From the NCBI GenBank assembly GCA_026391355.1, contig JAPLDH010000038.1, forward strand, positions 1-64,000: a stretch of DNA of 64,000 nucleotides. The letters run 5' to 3'. Positions 62,093-64,000 of the stretch are shown here, piece by piece. The position numbers and the translations under genes were made by a program. Source of the DNA: Bacteroidota bacterium. GTDB lineage: Bacteria; Bacteroidota; Bacteroidia; Bacteroidales; FEN-979. How positions within the stretch are numbered: position 1 is the first letter of the stretch; each line of letters begins with the position of its first letter. The notes below the pieces were generated by a model. That model had not been told where the DNA came from. It was given only the letters and a program-made list of their open reading frames with translations, and did no database searches.

Positions 62093-63487
62093 ATGAAAAA
62101 GAAAACTCATAGTTTGATCTTTAACCTTAAAAGAAGCCATGTTCTTCTTTTTATGTTATTCGTTGTTATGGGTTGTTCTCCTCATGGATGCAAAAGACAG
62201 GAAGCGATCAGAGTCAAAATCTTTTTTATCGATCAGATCCCATTGAAGGAAACAGATATTTTTCCTCAGGATATTATTGAAATGTTAATGCCGTTCGGAT
62301 TGGATTCCAATTCAAAACTTTATTTAATTCCGAAAGTGGAAGTAACAAGAATTGATACCTTATATGATGAACAAAGATTTGAAAATAGAGGCCTACCTCC
62401 TTTTAGGCAATTTGTCCGTTTAATATTTCCACTGCATCCAGAACTTCTTCAGGAGGATATTCAACAACGCTTTAGGCTAAATAAAATAGGGAAAGATTTA
62501 ACACGCACAATAAAAATATCGGATTCCGGCAGGAATTATAAGCTGATGGAATCCTTATTGGGGGAATATTTCAATAAGGACAAGAGAATAGGGCATATTT
62601 TTTATTATTCACTCGACACAAATTTGAAAAGCTTTCTGCTGATTCCAGGTAAAATAGAATTAAAAGTTTTTCATAATCCTGTTGATATTCAACGCGTGAT
62701 TGCAACAGAAAGGAGTTATTCCGATCAAGCTTCGGGAACCGGATGCTCCTGCGCTTGCTCCTGTCAATGTTCATGTAAAAGTCGCAACAATAGTGAATAC
62801 CTCATCATTTACGATCCGGGAATACATCATTCTGAAATCAGATTGACCAATCCTCCCGGTGAAAATTATCTATGTCTTTCCGGTGGTGGAGTAAAAATAG
62901 AGAGGGATCTGGGACCATTCAGAACAAATATTGATTATGATTCGATATGTTGGAAACTAATACCTAAAAAAACCGGTAATGGGTTTTCTGTAATTCCTGA
63001 GAGTGGGTCAGGAAAAAACCTGAAGGTGACATTCACAAGACCAGGTGCGCTTTCAGAAGGTTCTGTTGCCATCCGTGTAACGCCATTTAAGAAAGGCTAT
63101 CATTCGAAATCTGCTGATTTCGAGTATCAGCTGGTGTATTGTCATTTAGATTCTTCATTGGTAACGGTTACAAAAAAGTTTAGGTGTCCTCCGGAAATTA
63201 TTCGTTCCCGATTGAATGTAAAACGCCAAAAGATTATTGATGAGTTTATAGGAATTGTCAACCAGATTAATGCCACAAAAAATCAGAAAGAAATAATTTC
63301 TTTGAGAAGCAAGGCAATTGAAATATTGCAGGGAATTGATCATTGCAGGGTTCTCTACGATGTTCCGGGGAATAATTCCGGGTCTTCATTGCTTCCGGAG
63401 AATTTCCCGGTCAATAATTTGAACTTGAGAATTGAGCCTTTATGGGACGAATGTGGGGTCATTCAGGGGATCCATCTGCACCGATAA
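62093..63487 (+). CDS. Lipoprotein, copy B, with Cys-alternating motif
   Basis: 464 aa; 'VVMGCSPHGCKRQ' lipobox; paralog of 47945-49585; internal GTGCSCACSCQCSCKS. Confidence 0.8.
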   Translation: MKKKTHSLIFNLKRSHVLLFMLFVVMGCSPHGCKRQEAIRVKIFFIDQIPLKETDIFPQDIIEMLMPFGLDSNSKLYLIPKVEVTRIDTLYDEQRFENRGLPPFRQFVRLIFPLHPELLQEDIQQRFRLNKIGKDLTRTIKISDSGRNYKLMESLLGEYFNKDKRIGHIFYYSLDTNLKSFLLIPGKIELKVFHNPVDIQRVIATERSYSDQASGTGCSCACSCQCSCKSRNNSEYLIIYDPGIHHSEIRLTNPPGENYLCLSGGGVKIERDLGPFRTNIDYDSICWKLIPKKTGNGFSVIPESGSGKNLKVTFTRPGALSEGSVAIRVTPFKKGYHSKSADFEYQLVYCHLDSSLVTVTKKFRCPPEIIRSRLNVKRQKIIDEFIGIVNQINATKNQKEIISLRSKAIEILQGIDHCRVLYDVPGNNSGSSLLPENFPVNNLNLRIEPLWDECGVIQGIHLHR

Positions 63488-63512
63488 ACTCACAATCAAA
63501 AATCGATGGAAT

Positions 63513-64000
63513 ATGAAAAAAAACAATTATTATATACAAGTTACTCTTGGGGGTATCATGCTATTTATTTTTACATCGATATCTGCTCAGAGATGCCTGG
63601 AATTGCCTGAATGTCTTTTAAATCCATCCGTTAAAGTTGATATTGGCACGCTATTATCACACCAAAAAAGAATAAAATATCAACCATGGATTGTCTATTC
63701 CGACAGAGGGGAAAATTTCTCAAAAATGTATTATGTTGTTGAAGAGAACACATCTCAAGTTCATGTTTTTGAAGCTTCAGGACATGTAAAAAGGAGACTT
63801 CTGAATCCTATTGACAAAGGTTGGATTTCGAAAACCGCCTTCATTATGTATTTTGGAGCTGAACGCAGTGAGAATTCACTCATTCATCGTAAATGTCTGA
63901 CCACTATCTCTTGTTACAATGTTGATGGTAATTGGGAGAATCAAATGGAAATATACAGTCATGTTCTCATTTACAGGTCTCCTCATGATACTATACCCAT
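63513..64000 (+). CDS. Large exported protein, copy B (5' end only; runs off the window)
   Basis: MKKNNYYIQVTLGGIMLFIFTSISAQRCLELPECLLNPSVKVDIGTLLSHQKRIKYQPWIVYSDRGENFSKMYYVVEEN...IHRKCL: aligned by eye with the N-terminus of 41554-43932. Confidence 0.75.
   Translation, partial: MKKNNYYIQVTLGGIMLFIFTSISAQRCLELPECLLNPSVKVDIGTLLSHQKRIKYQPWIVYSDRGENFSKMYYVVEENTSQVHVFEASGHVKRRLLNPIDKGWISKTAFIMYFGAERSENSLIHRKCLTTISCYNVDGNWENQMEIYSHVLIYRSPHDTIP

Noticed and set aside
41554-64000. Complete type VI secretion system
   Set aside because: Only a weak TssR-like resemblance and an RHS gene; sheath, tube, baseplate and ClpV genes are absent from the window.

Overview
The window comes from a Bacteroidota (probably Bacteroidales-like) chromosome and falls into three parts. 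(i) About 1-2.6 kb is an AT-rich accessory patch: an IS66-like transposase tail, a DUF4365-like protein, a RES-domain-like protein, a RadC C-terminal remnant and a HigB/HigA-type toxin-antitoxin pair. (ii) About 2.8-32.3 kb is mostly conserved chromosome: rsmE, DUF4159, a five-gene Hdr-like iron-sulfur/flavin/membrane complex, a TMTC-like GT-C/TPR protein next to a GH47 mannosidase, valS, DUF58, trxA, dnaE, rpsP-rimM-trmN6, a class C26 peptidase, gdhA, a BatA-like protein and a GT2. This part is interrupted by a 2.75 kb AT-rich two-gene cassette bounded by inverted REP-like palindromes (9578-12325). (iii) About 32.7-64 kb is a >31 kb accessory array entirely on the + strand. It holds a giant tail-fibre-like repeat protein with one in-frame TAA, a T9SS-sorted protein, a beta-barrel-like protein, and what looks like an undescribed, internally duplicated cell-envelope system. 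That system contains two paralogous large exported proteins (weakly TssR-like), an FtsX/LolDE-type ABC pair, three paralogous multi-TM 'PGLFQT' proteins, two paralogous lipoproteins, and an ExbB/MotA-like stator with two different single-TM partners. It also contains an RHS protein with an AT-rich core/tip embedded in its middle, and an NfeD (frameshifted) + SPFH pair. All calls are from reading translations and nucleotide text; no database search was run.
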